A DNA stretch of 64,000 bases from Eretmocerus hayati. Its lineage: Eukaryota > Arthropoda > Insecta > Hymenoptera > Aphelinidae. Position numbers and translations under genes: made by a program. Shown piece after piece: positions 46,739 to 57,309 of this stretch (position 1 is its first letter; the number at the start of each line of letters is the position of its first letter). The DNA is taken from positions 77,800,748-77,864,747 of the forward strand of contig CM056742.1 in assembly GCA_029851415.1 (NCBI GenBank), read 5' to 3'. The notes beneath the pieces are model-generated. The model did no database searches and was not told the DNA's origin. It saw only the letters and a list, made by a program, of their open reading frames with translations.

Positions 46739-47533
46739 CGTAATGCCTCGCGTTGCTGGGCTTGTAAATGCTCCTGAAAAGCGTATTGGATTCTGGAAAT
46801 GTTTCCGTGAATCGAAATAAGACTGAATTTTCATCAGAATTCAGTTGTTGATCATCGATGTCCTAAAAACTTTCCCTATTTGCACAATGTGATCTTTCGA
46901 ATCTATTAATTAGTCTGTCAAATTCTGTTGACATGTAATGTCCAACTTCCTTGAGATCCTAGTTCGATTATTTGTGTAAAATTATTCGAAGATTGTTCGT
47001 AGAGAAAGGCGTTCTGACCCTAAAATATTGTTTGACGGTGTAATTGATTGTACGTCATCTCAATTCACGATCATATCTGTGTTCTGAATTTTTCCATAAG
47101 TTTCAACTCATCTAATTCGTCGAAATATTGTGTGATCCAAATTAAATGAATGGGTCATTCCTTATCCGAATGAATCTCAAACAATACGCAGATACTCGAA
47201 AGTAAGGTTTAATTGACCATCTTCAAAATAACATTCAAGAATTTCTCGTCAGCAACAAATCTGAGACCATTACAAAGATGAGCAACAGTCCCAAATAATG
47301 ACTGAACTCAAATCTTATCGAAGTTCGACATTTTTCTCAAACAAAACTGGAAAGACTGGTTGTTAGATTTGAAAGATCACATTTGTGCTAACCAGGAAGA
47401 GTTTCAAAACATACATTATCCAACCATTGAATTCGAATGGAAATCAAGTCTCGTTTTCGATCTACAAGAACATTTTTAGAGTCCAATGCGCCTCTCTGGA
47501 GCATTTACAAGCCGAGCAACGCGAGGCATTACG
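46739..47533. repeat. ~795-bp inverted-repeat element
   Basis: CGTAATGCCTCGCGTTGCT at 46739 is inverted at 47515-47533. Similarity continues inward for about 80 bp (GTAAATGCTCC, TATTGGA(T/C)TCT, GATCGAAA). Target duplication is unclear, since short AATAAA/TTTATT words occur outside both ends. The interior is AT-rich without a gene. It is probably an old non-autonomous DNA element. Confidence 0.6.
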
Positions 47534-50038
47534 CTAGTATTTATTGTAATACAATGCATCACATTTCTTTGGTAAGATATTTTGGTTTTCTCGTGAAATA
47601 TGATTGGAATTCGTTGGTAGCATTTTTTGGAATGCATCAACAGTTCATTGGATGTGTTTTTGTTCAAATCCCCAGATAAAAGTATAAGTCTCTGTCTTCA
47701 AACCTTTCGTTGGTGGTGAGCATCTCTGATCTCTAAATTAAGTACCGTCAACCGAGGTAACTTTGAAACACGGGGGGTAACTTTGGAACAACCCATGAAA
47801 GAGTGGTTATCACGCACAGTCGGCTAGGCAGATGATCCTGAGACTTTAAGACCGATTTCTCCTACTTGGGGCACGCATAAACAATTTTTGCACCGGCGTG
47901 GAGGCTTCCAATAGCTTTCAGTCCGTTCATGAGCTGACTCCTTCAAAAGTACGTTTTCAATCCAACAAACAGTCTCTCGGAGAAAGTGGTGTGGTTCTGA
48001 CTTCAGCAGGTCGAATTCGAGGTAGTTGAACTAGATTTCATTTGTCTGTACACATATCTGGACGAATTCATCGTTATATTGGAGTATCCTTATCCAGTTT
48101 CAATTTTGTATAGTGGAATCTGACAAGTACGTATTTTTTTTTTAGAACCCGGGGTAACTTTGGAACACTTGTTCATGTTCTCTCAATCAAATCCCAAGAT
48201 ATGTATCATCTTCAAATTCTACATGGGTCATTCTGGACCAAGGTGAACATTTTGAAAATCGACGGAATTTAAAAATGCCCCAACCATTTTTCTCCGTTAG
48301 TACTACTAGAATATAGTTGGAAAAAATTTTTTTCAGATTTTTTTGGGACTTATGGCGGGCCCTACGAATTTTCCAAGTCCCATTTTTGAGCAGTTTTTCG
48401 CCTATTTTTCGCTATCTTGGAAAATTCGTAGCTCGGACCCAAATGCATCTTTTTCATCCTAGTTGGGCGCATTTTTTGGTATGACGTACACTTTCAAGAA
48501 AGAAATTGACCGGTCCAAAAAATTGGTATCTGGTAGGTCTCACGGTTGCATCAAAAAAGGTCCAAAAATACGATTTTGCACCACCTTTGGAGGCGTATAG
48601 GTCAAAATGGAAGCCTTATAGCAAAATTTTGCTGGAGAAAAAACTTGTAGGCCTTGGAAACACCTTCAATTTCCTTTTTAGAACGTGTCATTATCTTATC
48701 TCACGTACGATCTACAGCCGATTCAAGTAGGGCATTTTTGTAAAAACGTAAAACTTCAAGATCAATTTAAAAAAATCGTTTATTTCTTATCGACCCCAAA
48801 CCTATGAGAAAATGTCCTTTCAGGTGTCTATTCGAAGGCCCAACAATAATTTGGTTGTTCCTTTAAAATCCCGATTTTATACGAGCTGTTAAAAACAGTC
48901 GAAAACACCGAAAATCGTGTCGAATTCGGGCCTTATCATGAAGCTTCGTGGACTGGGTCTTCCCTTGCTCTCGATTCGTGGACTCTGATTATACAGTACT
49001 CGGCATAAAATATTGTGGAAGATGAGACCGAGAGCCGAAAAATGGCCTCTCGTGCGATGTTTTACGATGGAATCGTCCACAACTAGAGTAAATTGAGTAA
49101 ATACAAGATGAATCGAGGAAATCGATTGTGATGCATCTCTCACTTAACAAGCCCGTGCTGACTAGCCCAACCGGCCGCTTTGGCACTCCGCGTATGATCC
49201 GCACTGCATGCCATCCTCCGTTCATGCGGAAGTGATAAGTGATATTAACAGCTGATGCAGTATTGTCAGGTATTATCCAGTATAGACAGAGTTAAGAAGG
49301 TTCTCTAATCTCCGTTATAGACTGTAGACTGTACGAGGTTTCGGTTGTTAGTGACCACCACGAAAAAATTGTATGTGTCAGTCAGCGTCCCGATCAGAAA
49401 TTTTGGTACCTTCCCCGCGGGGTTTGCCCCAAAGATGGGCCAAATGTATTGTGAAGCATATGAAATGTAACGCCTTCCCCGCGGGGCACCCGCGAGGTAT
49501 CATCGGGGCAAATTTGCGCGAAATTAGTGCAGTTTCTGTTGAGACCTTTAGAATAATTTCGGATATGTTCGTAATGTTATCACTATTATGTGATTGTTTA
49601 AGTAAAGTATGTTTAACTGAAGTTGAAAATTCATTGAAAACCTGAGAAAGTCTCATAAGAGCTACTAATATCCAGCCTGTGTTTACTTCTACTGAGGGCA
49701 AATAGTCACTTGACTTTGCAGCGTGTGACGAAGAAATTAATTTTGCTGGACTGAGATTTGTGTGAAAAGTGAGTGGTGCTCATCAATGATATTAAAATAC
49801 AGTATGTTCACGTTCAATGCCTCTGTTGAAATTTCCATCATACACCCACAGAAGTGAGGTTAACTCTGAGACACTATGCAGGAATGTTCTGAAAGTGATC
49901 AGATACTTTGCGGGGGCCCTGCGGGGAAGGCGTTACACTTCATATGCTTCACAATCCATTTGCTCTAATACCCGCGATGTTCGGGGATGGTTCGGGGCAA
50001 TTCCGTCATGGTTCGGGGCAAACCCCGCGGGGAAGGTA

Positions 50039-50143
50039 ATGACGGTCAGCGGCTATTCGAGATCTCCCATCTCACTCGCACCTAATAGGTTATCCCATGA
50101 GTGCGAGGGAGACGACAGATCTCGAACGGTCACTGACCGTCAT
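50039..50143. repeat. 105-bp palindrome inside the inner element
   Basis: ATGACGGTCAGCG at 50039 pairs with CACTGACCGTCAT at 50131-50143. Inside lie CTCGCACCTAATAGG and ATGAGTGCGAG and the AGATCTC/GAGATCT pair, forming one imperfect hairpin. A second, perfect short hairpin (CATGGCGTAAAGATAAC with its inverse) lies just after, near 50163-50199. The first may be a tiny MITE. Confidence 0.7.
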
Positions 50144-50590
50144 CCCATTGCAGTTCACCTCATGGCGTAAAGATAACAAAAGTTATCTTCACGCCATGGT
50201 TTACCTTGTTCTCGAGTGTACCAAAATTTCTGATCGAGACGCTGACTGACACATACAATTTTTTCGTGGTGGTCACTAACAACCAAAACCTCGTACAGTT
50301 TACAGTCTATAACGGAGATTAGAGAACCTTCTTATCTCTGTCTATACTGGATAATACCTGACGATACTGCATCAGCTGTTAATATCACTTATCACTTCCG
50401 CATTAACGGAGGATAGCATGCAGTGCGGAGCATACGCGGAGTGCCAAAGCGGCCGGTTCTCGATTTATCTTGTATTTACTCAATTTACTCAAGTTTTGAA
50501 CGGTTTCATCGTAAAACATCGCACGAGAGGCCATTTTTCAGCTCTAGGTCTCATCTTCCACAATATTTTATGCCGAGTGCTGTATAAATA

Positions 50591-50742
50591 GGGCCTCGAC
50601 AGAAAGTGCGCATTGGCTCTTTTTCCCCTGTGGAAGTAGCGCCATTGCGCGCCCGTGGCGGCGACTGCAACTACAGGGCCTATGCTTATACACGGGGGGG
50701 AAAAGTGGAGAGAAGAGCATTGCGCACTTTCTGTCGAGGCCC
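50591..50742. mobile_element. 152-bp MITE with GGGCCTCGACAGAAAG ends in the right arm
   Basis: The ends are perfect inverted repeats of at least 22 bp. The left arm of the host element lacks this segment at the matching place (near 48985), which proves a separate insertion after the arms formed. Flanks are ATA and TTA, consistent with a mutated 3-bp TWA duplication as made by PIF/Harbinger elements, though this is not certain. Confidence 0.75.
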
Positions 50743-52052
50743 TTAGAGTCCCCGAATCGAGAGCAAGGGAAGACCCAGTCCACGAAGCTTCATGATGAGG
50801 CCCGAATTCGACACGATTTTCGGTATTTTCGACTGTTTCCAACAGCTCGTATAAAATCGGAATTTCAAAGGAACAACCAAATTATTATTGGACCTTCAGA
50901 TAGACACCTGAAAGAACATTTTCTCATAGGTTTGGGGTCGATAAAAAATGAACGATTTTCTTAAATTGGCCTTGAAGTTTTACGTTTCTACGAAAATGCC
51001 CAACTTAAATCGGCTGTAGATCGTACGTGAGATAAGATAATGACACGTTCCAAAAAGGAAATGGAAGGTTTCTTCAAGGCCTACAAGTTTCTTCTCCTGC
51101 AAAATTTTGCTACGAGGCTTCCATTTTGACCTATACGCCTCCAAAGGTGGTGCAAAGTCGTATTTTTGGGCCTTTCTTGATGCAACCGTGGGGCCTACCA
51201 GATATCAATTTTTTGGACCGGTCAATTTTTCTCTCAAATGTGTACGTCATACCGAAAAAAATGCGCCCAGCTAGGATGAAAAAGATGCATTTGGGTCCGA
51301 GCTACGAATTTCCCAAGATAGCGAAAAATAGGCGAAAAACTGCTCAAAAATGGGACTTGAAAAATTCGTAGGGACCGTCCCAAAAAAATCTGAAAAAAGT
51401 TTTTTTCAACTATATTCTAGTAGTACTAACGGAAAAAAATGTTTGGGGCATTTTTAAATTTTGTCGATTTTCAAAATGTTCACCTTGGTCCAGAATGACC
51501 CACATATATGAGTAGTCTTTGATGAGAGCTTCAAAATGAGCTAAGGAACGTCTCATTTCGACCCACGGAAGCCGAGTTATGGCAATTTTTGTCAGGAACC
51601 GACTCTGAAGATATTTTCCTTCTCGAGAGTTAGCCGTGGTGCAGACAGTGAGGTATGCTGAAGGTGTCTATGCTCAATGGTAGAAGTTAAATTCAACCAA
51701 ATGGACTTCTGTCATAGGTCAATGAAAAGGTAAGACACTCAGCTTTTGATTACCGATAGTGAAAATAGATTGCGTGACCTAGTTCATGAATTAATTGACG
51801 AATAGATAATGATAACAATTTCTGTTCCAAAGTTGCCCCAGTCCGTGTCTCATTTTGGAACACGACTTTCATTGCCCATTGCTCTAACCAGAGATGTCCA
51901 CATGGACCTTATGAACACCACAGCCGAAGGCTGGAACTGTAAGCTTTCGATCGACCACAGATACAATGCACTTCTGATGTGAGACGTACAAGTTTCGCGG
52001 AGTTTAAGAAAAAAATGCCATTTTCGTTCCAAAGTTACCCCGGTTGACGGTA

Positions 52053-52555
52053 GATTGTTTTTGTATTTTTGATTTATGTTTCGAAACTCTCTCCGGGTGA
52101 TTGGACTCATAGAAAAAGATTTATTCAGAGGATTTGTTAGAGTATGTATGTCTTTGTGGAGCAAATAACAAAACCTACAGTCAAGATGAAAATAAGGGGA
52201 GAGTTTCCAAACAACAAGTTTCTCCAAGGTTTTCGTCAGATTTCTGAATGCTCGAGCTACACTGTGATTATGAAGTAGAGCAGTCTGGTGAAAGAAGGAG
52301 GATAACTTGGAATCTCCGTGATTCATGGGGGCTATAAGATTGAAAGTAGGAATTGGATGATTCTTTCCTAGAAAGTGGAGATTTGGAGATGTTCTGGTCT
52401 GCTCTCGATGATGTTATTGTTGAGATTTGTGCAGTCTTCTGCGTTTCTCATCAATGAGTTGTTTTGGTGTGGACATATCTGTTTCAATCGATGTCTTCGA
52501 TATATATATTTGATGTTCATAGCTGTTGATTCCCAGCTGATCAAATACGCTCATA
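52053..52555. other. Spacer between nested element and Penelope-like copy
   Basis: A minus-strand frame (52326 down to 51850) contains FRNLTKTLEKLVVWKL and HLDCRFCYL, which faintly resembles the start of Penelope-like proteins. The similarity is too weak to assign. Nothing else was recognised. Confidence 0.25.
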
Positions 52556-54045
52556 GGTACAAATATCTCTGATTTTGATGAAAAGGGTCATATACAATGA
52601 TACGAGCATTTACCAATGGAGTTCATTCTTCATGGAATGTCATCGTTTCGAGGACCTTGGTATACTCCTTCTCAGGACCACAAATCGATGGCTCCTACGA
52701 AGAAAAACACCTTCTTAGCCGCCGGCGAAGAGTAACACGTACGCTTGTCATTCGCGAAGAGTAACACAAACGCGTACCACCGGCGAAAAGTATTACTTAG
52801 CGTTTGACGCCGACGAAGAGTATCACATAGAGCTTGTCAGCGACGAAAAGTATCACATAGCTCTCTGAAAACTCATCTGGCCGACGTGGCTTGGTAAGCT
52901 CTATGTGTTACTTTTCGTCGGCGACAAGCGCCAAGTAATACTTTTCGCCGGAGGATATCGCGCAAGTGTTACTCTTCGCCGACATTTAGCGTATGTGTTA
53001 CTCTTCGTAGGAGCTCTCGAAATACATTGATGGATTTCTTTTGGTAGACTACTTACGAGTTTCGAGAATAATCTAAACGTACCTGAAATCCTACACCCAA
53101 ATCACATAGCAATGTGAAGTAGAAACACTAGTGGAATTTCCAACCACGGCATCAATCTAGAACAAGAATTACACTTTCTCACGATCACAAGTTCACTGTC
53201 GCTATATTCGTATTTCGGTGCACTGAATACTTATCCATATGACTATTATAGGAGCTTTTGTACTGGCAGTACAAGTCCTCGCATCCTTCTCTCTCTGCTC
53301 TCTTGACGAGAGTTAGAGAAGCGATGTCGATGATACCTACACTAAGGTGTTGATCGGACCGAGACCAAATTATTACTTGCGGATCGACACGTGCTCACGC
53401 TTGTGTGTTGTGTGAGTGTGTGTGTGTGTGTAACGTAATTGAGTCTCTAGAGAGGTAGAAAGATGGTTATTACATTTCGACAATGGATCAATAGAAATAC
53501 TGTAAACTGATTTGAGATCTGCTAGGTCAGTTTTCATATTGACATTATTTGGGTGCAGATGAATATTCAGCAATTCAGAAAATCTTCTCTTGGTAATATT
53601 TGGCTCTATATCAAGGAATTCTACCTGGTTGGGATCAAACTCATATTTTTGGTGACTACAATGACGAGCCAGCACTGATTTCCCATCATTATTTTCGATG
53701 CAATTTTGGTGTTTGAGCATACGGGTCCTGAGTGGACGGTATGTTTTTCCAATGTACACTCCTGACGCTCTGTGCATGGAATTTCGTACACTACACCTTC
53801 CTTTCTGTCAAATCCAATGGGATCCTTTCCTAGTTCTATAAGGTGGCTTAGCTCGTTATGAGTTTTGGACACAGAGAGAAAATCAAATTTTCCCAATTTT
53901 TCCGTTGAAGTAGCTTCCATAATTTTTATGTAAGGGACAATCATCGGCCTCGGTTAATCTTTAGATACTGTGGTGCTCTTTGTTCATTTCAGATATTTCT
54001 GATGCGCAAAGTGTCTAATCTTTTTGAGATATTCTCTGTGTTGAA
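52556..54045 (-). mobile_element. Penelope-like element, 3' part (copy 2)
   Basis: On the minus strand 53944-53373 encodes the end of a Penelope-like protein. MIVPYIKIMEATSTEKL is followed by GVVYEIPCTERQ and, in an overlapping frame, the GIY-YIG endonuclease core GVYIGKTYRPLRTRM, then VLARHCSHQKYEFDP. A frameshift separates the two frames at the endonuclease start. A GT-rich run (53401-53431) and a 3' tail homologous to copy 1 follow. The tail is interrupted by a 324-bp foldback at 52691. Sequence upstream of the protein (53945-54045) matches 55055-55140 of copy 3 in reverse, so copies 2 and 3 are head to head. Confidence 0.85.
52691..53014. mobile_element. 324-bp foldback built from ~29-bp repeats
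   Basis: The ends GCTCCTACGAAG and CTTCGTAGGAGC are inverse. The left half carries about five copies of a unit with GGCGAA(G/A)AGTA(A/T)(C/T)AC, and the right half has four to five inverted copies (GTGTTACTCTTCGCCG). Copy 1 of the Penelope-like element lacks it at the matching position (near 10200), so it is an insertion. Target duplication is unclear; the flanks hold ATCGATG and ATTGATGG. No coding capacity. Confidence 0.8.
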
Positions 54046-55655
54046 ATGTCTCTCTCTAGACGTTATTCCGCTCTATTTGAACTTACAAGGGGAGGACCAT
54101 ACCTTTGGAACACCAATCTTCTCCACAATTTCTTTACAATATTGCATTACCTAGAATATGAAGAATCCAGAGTAACTCCGTCAAATGGGCCTGCTGTTCA
54201 AAGTTACAGCCCATGACATTAACATTGCCCATATAGGCCCATATTAAGAAGTTATATATATGGATATATTGGCAACGCTAACATTTTTGCTTCTAGCTCT
54301 GGACAGAGGGTCCATTTGACGGAGTTACTCTGGATTCTTCCTGTTCTAGGTGACACAAAACTTTGAGAAAATTTTGAAAAGGATTGGTGATCCAAAGGTC
54401 TGGTCCTCCCTTTGTTAGTTCGTTTCCTTATTTACCTAGCAGAAAAATGAGTGGAAGATTATCAAGAACAAAGTCAATCTATCTCAACGTGGATTCTTAG
54501 ATGGTATCAGCTCCTTTCTCAACTCCACTAATTTCAAGATCAACAATAGAATCTAAAAACAATGTGTCGGATCTCCAATGGGAGGCCTCCCAGCCCCAAA
54601 TTAGCTCACATGGTTTTGAATGACCCTGAATGTCTTTGCCTTAACAAATCACAGGACAGAATTCTCTTGTATCAAAGATATGTCGATGATATTTTGATAA
54701 TAGGCAAAAAGGGTTCTGAGACCAAGATTTCACAGACTTCCAATTCCTACAGCGAGTATTTACAATTCACCTCAGAATTCGAATTCAATCAAAAATAAAT
54801 TTCTTGGACATTACCATCACCAGGAACGACGACAGAGTTCCTACCATAAACTGGTATAGAAAACCAACCTTTTCAGGCAGATACATACATTTTCATCCAC
54901 ACCATCCATCAAATGTAGAGGAAGCACTTACTTATAATTCAGTAGACAAAGCCACGTTGCTGTCGGATGAATAATTTCACAATGAAGATTTGAAATTAGT
55001 GGGAGGGTTTCTCCAAATGAATAAGCATCCAAAAAATTTTATTACAAGATATATCCCAAAAAGATTAGACCCTCATCCAGAATATCCAAAATGTACAAAT
55101 AGCACCAGAAAATCCAGGAATTCACCGAGGCAGGATGATTGTTCCTCACATAGAAACTATGGAAGCTACTTTCACGGAAAAATTGAGGAAACTTGATTCT
55201 CTTCCTGTGTCCAAAACTCATAACATGCTGAGCGACCTTATAAAACTAGGGAAAGATTCCATTAAATTACACAAAGAGGAAGGTGTAGTGCACAAAATCC
55301 CATGCACAGATTGTCAGAAAATGCACACCGGACAAACATACCGTCCACCCAGAACCCCTATGCTCGAACACTAAAATTGCATCAAGAATAATGATGAAAA
55401 ATCAGTGCTGGCTCGTCATTGTAGTCCAGAAAAATATGAGTTTGATTCCAACCAGGTAGGAATCTTGGGTATAGAGTCAAATAACTTCAAGAGAGATTTT
55501 TCCGAATTGCTGAATAGTCATCTGTACCCAAATAATGTCAATTTGAAAACTGATTTAGCAAATCTCGAATCAGTTTACCGTAACTCTATCGATTTATTGT
55601 CAAAATGTAATAACCTTCTTTCTACCTCTCTAGAGAATCAATTACAATAATAGTC
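54046..55655 (+). mobile_element. Penelope-like element, reverse transcriptase and endonuclease (copy 3)
   Basis: Reverse transcriptase motifs appear in order with frame breaks: an early VIPLYL region near 54060, the SPMGG motif near 54575, the catalytic YQRYVDDILIIG (54673-54710), FTSEFEFNQK, FLDITITR and WYRKPTFSGRYIHFHPHHP (near 54860-54905). The GIY-YIG endonuclease follows at 55275-55440 (VVHKIPCTDCQKMHTGQTY, VLARHCSPEKYEFDS), ending LENQLQ at 55650. Penelope-like elements copy RNA at chromosome ends or nicks made by this nuclease. The usual YIG is degraded to HTG here. At least four stops or frameshifts and a MITE make it inactive. Confidence 0.88.
54086..54414. mobile_element. 329-bp MITE in Penelope-like copy 3
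   Basis: The ends are imperfect inverted repeats, CAAGGGGAGGACCA and TGGTCCTCCCTTTG, flanked by TTA on both sides (54083-54085, 54415-54417). Inside are inverted GAATCCAGAGTAACTCCGTC words. The same family is at 56414-56743 with TAA flanks. A TWA target duplication fits the PIF/Harbinger superfamily. Confidence 0.88.
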
Positions 55656-55656
55656 A

Positions 55657-55669
55657 TCTCTCTCTCTCT

Positions 55670-55706
<37 letters not shown>
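55657..55706. repeat. (TC)n(AC)n microsatellite at end of Penelope-like copy 3
   Basis: A TC run followed by an AC run immediately follows the end of the coding region, at the place where the other two copies carry TG runs (opposite strand). Non-LTR sequence begins just beyond. Confidence 0.92.
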
Positions 55707-55710
<4 letters not shown>

Positions 55711-55711
<1 letters not shown>

Positions 55712-57216
55712 CACACACACAACCGCGAGTATAATCCATCCAGAAAAATTTTGCCAATTTCGAAATCGTGATTCACAGTAGATATCAATGTTTCAAGGCA
55801 TGTAAGATAGAGATTGTGATGTTCATTACACTCAATCATATCTTCGATTGGTATTATTTTCTCACTACATTCATACACCAGTCTTTTTCTGATTGTATTT
55901 CTGACCTGAGACATAACTTCATGGACTCTTTCGCATACAGGAAGATTGGAGTTCGTCATAATTCTTGGAAGGTAGCTTTGACACAAAAAGTTTGCTCTAT
56001 CTTACACGTATTAGAGCTTGGATTCTCCAATAAGTATGTTTGTAGGGGTACTGCATCGATATTCGAGGCAGTATGGTGTTGCTGCGTACTGTATCTTTTC
56101 AATTTTTTCGATCTCTTTCTTCTTAGTCGAAAATGAACAAATAGGCAATAATCAAGCAGTGATCGGATGTACGAAATATATAACTGCACTAGTGTACTGG
56201 GGTCTCCGCCCCACCGAGTACCTCTAAGAAACTTGATGATGTTCATTGCTTTCAAACATCTAGTTCTTGTGAAATCCAATTGTTTTGAGATATTCAATCG
56301 ATAGTCTGATACTATACCCAAAAAGCGAACTGATCACTGGATTTCATCTGTGAGTTTCCGACTCTGATGCTCACCAAGTTGGGAGGGTAACCTGAATGAT
56401 TGAAATGGACTAACAAGGGGGACCCACGGAGTGCGGGTCACAAAATCTCACCAAACTTTTTTACAGTCTCGTACCACCTAAAATATGGAGAATCCAGAGT
56501 AACTCCGTCGAATGGGCCTTCTGTTCGCACCTACAAGCAAAAATGTTAACATTGTCAGTATATCTATATACATATCACTTGTCAACATGGGCCTATATAG
56601 TCAATGCTAATGTCATAGACTACAACTTCGAATCGAGGGCTCATTTGACGGAGTTACTTTGGATTCTCCATTTTCTAGGTGGTACAAGACTGTGAAAGAA
56701 ATTTCGTGAGCTTTGGTGACCCGCACTTAGTACGTCCCCTTTGTAAGACCGTTTTGGACGGGGCAAGATCTAAGCCAATATCGGCGAGATTGTTTTGCAC
56801 AGTCTGAACACATCTTTCCATGATATTCTTGCAAGAATCTACATTCTTCCTCCTTACTAGTGAACAAATATCATCAGCAAACATGGAAGTCACAGAATTC
56901 TTCGGGACATTGATATAGATCCTAGCGATGTACGAATGGGAAGGAGAGGACTTAGCACCCCTCCTTGTGGGACGCCTTTGTTGGTTTTTCGATATAAGTC
57001 ACTCAAAGAATCAGTATGAATGTTTCTTTCATACATCAAGAACTCAACAAAACGTATCAGTTGGATAGGGCGTCCCTTTTGTGCGAGAATCTCTAGAAGT
57101 ATATCTATTAAATCTTCGTTCGAATTTAGTAATTGCTCATGTTTCCTGTTATTATCTTTTCGATTCGCATACTGTGATTTTCTAAATAGAATAAGTAGTC
57201 TTTCTAATTCCGTCAA
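55711..57216 (-). pseudogene. Non-LTR retrotransposon reverse transcriptase, degenerate
   Basis: On the minus strand, pieces in several frames follow ORF2 order. 57216-56935 has LIRFVEFLMYERN and KGVPQGGVLSPLL; 56893-56760 has the catalytic SMFADDICSLV and IGLDLAPSKTVL. After a MITE, 56330-56100 gives FLGIVSDYRLNISKQLDF, MNIIKFLRGTRWGGDP and YIRSLLDYCLF, and 55986-55711 gives PVCERVHEV and the end. The VSD-x-R-L and GTRWGGDP type motifs resemble jockey/I-group elements; the exact clade was not decided. No endonuclease domain is seen upstream. The copy is clearly dead. Confidence 0.82.
56414..56743. mobile_element. 330-bp MITE in the non-LTR pseudogene
   Basis: The ends CAAGGGGGACCCAC and GTCCCCTTTG are inverse, with TAA on both sides (56411-56413, 56744-56746). 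It splits the reverse transcriptase frame right after SKTV. Internal GAATCCAGAGTAACTCCGTC and GTTAACATT words match the copy at 54086. Confidence 0.88.
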
Positions 57217-57309
57217 AAATGAATTTCTGGTGAAGTTGGGTGCTAATTACGTATTCTATCATGATGTGTAATCGGACCTTTTGAATACGTCTTGTGTTTT
57301 TTTCATCTT

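Larger units (their letters stand above)
48224..51502. mobile_element. Inner 3.28-kb long-inverted-repeat element with TGGGTCATTCTGG ends
   Basis: Inverted arms of about 1.15 kb (48224-49380 and about 50230-51502) match through TGGGTCATTCTGGACCAAGG, TTAGTACTACTAGAATATAG, AATTGACCGGTCCAAAAAATT, ACGATTTTCGGT and TTACTCAATTTACTC. The central 850 bp contains its own inverted blocks (CCTTCCCCGCGGGG with TTTGCCCC, and GCATATGAA...GTAACGCC). It is related to the 1.1-kb element at 15414. CA flanks both ends where the relative has TA. No transposase frame is present. Confidence 0.85.
47745..52050. mobile_element. Outer DNA element with CCGTCAACCG ends (4.3 kb, nested insertions)
   Basis: The left end reads CCGTCAACCGAGGTAACTTTG and the right end is its inverse (CAAAGTTACCCCGGTTGACGG), each flanked by TA at 47743-47744 and 52051-52052. 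The word GGGGTAACTTTGGAACA also recurs inside at 47786 and 48162 and inverted near 51825. TA duplication fits Tc1/mariner-like insertion. Without the inner 3.28-kb element it is about 1 kb and non-coding, so it is a MITE-class element. Confidence 0.82.

Noticed and set aside
49373..50170. Frames of 90-117 codons in the centre of the inner long-inverted-repeat element as a transposase
   Set aside because: They cross inverted GC-rich blocks and show no catalytic motif; the two strands mirror each other.
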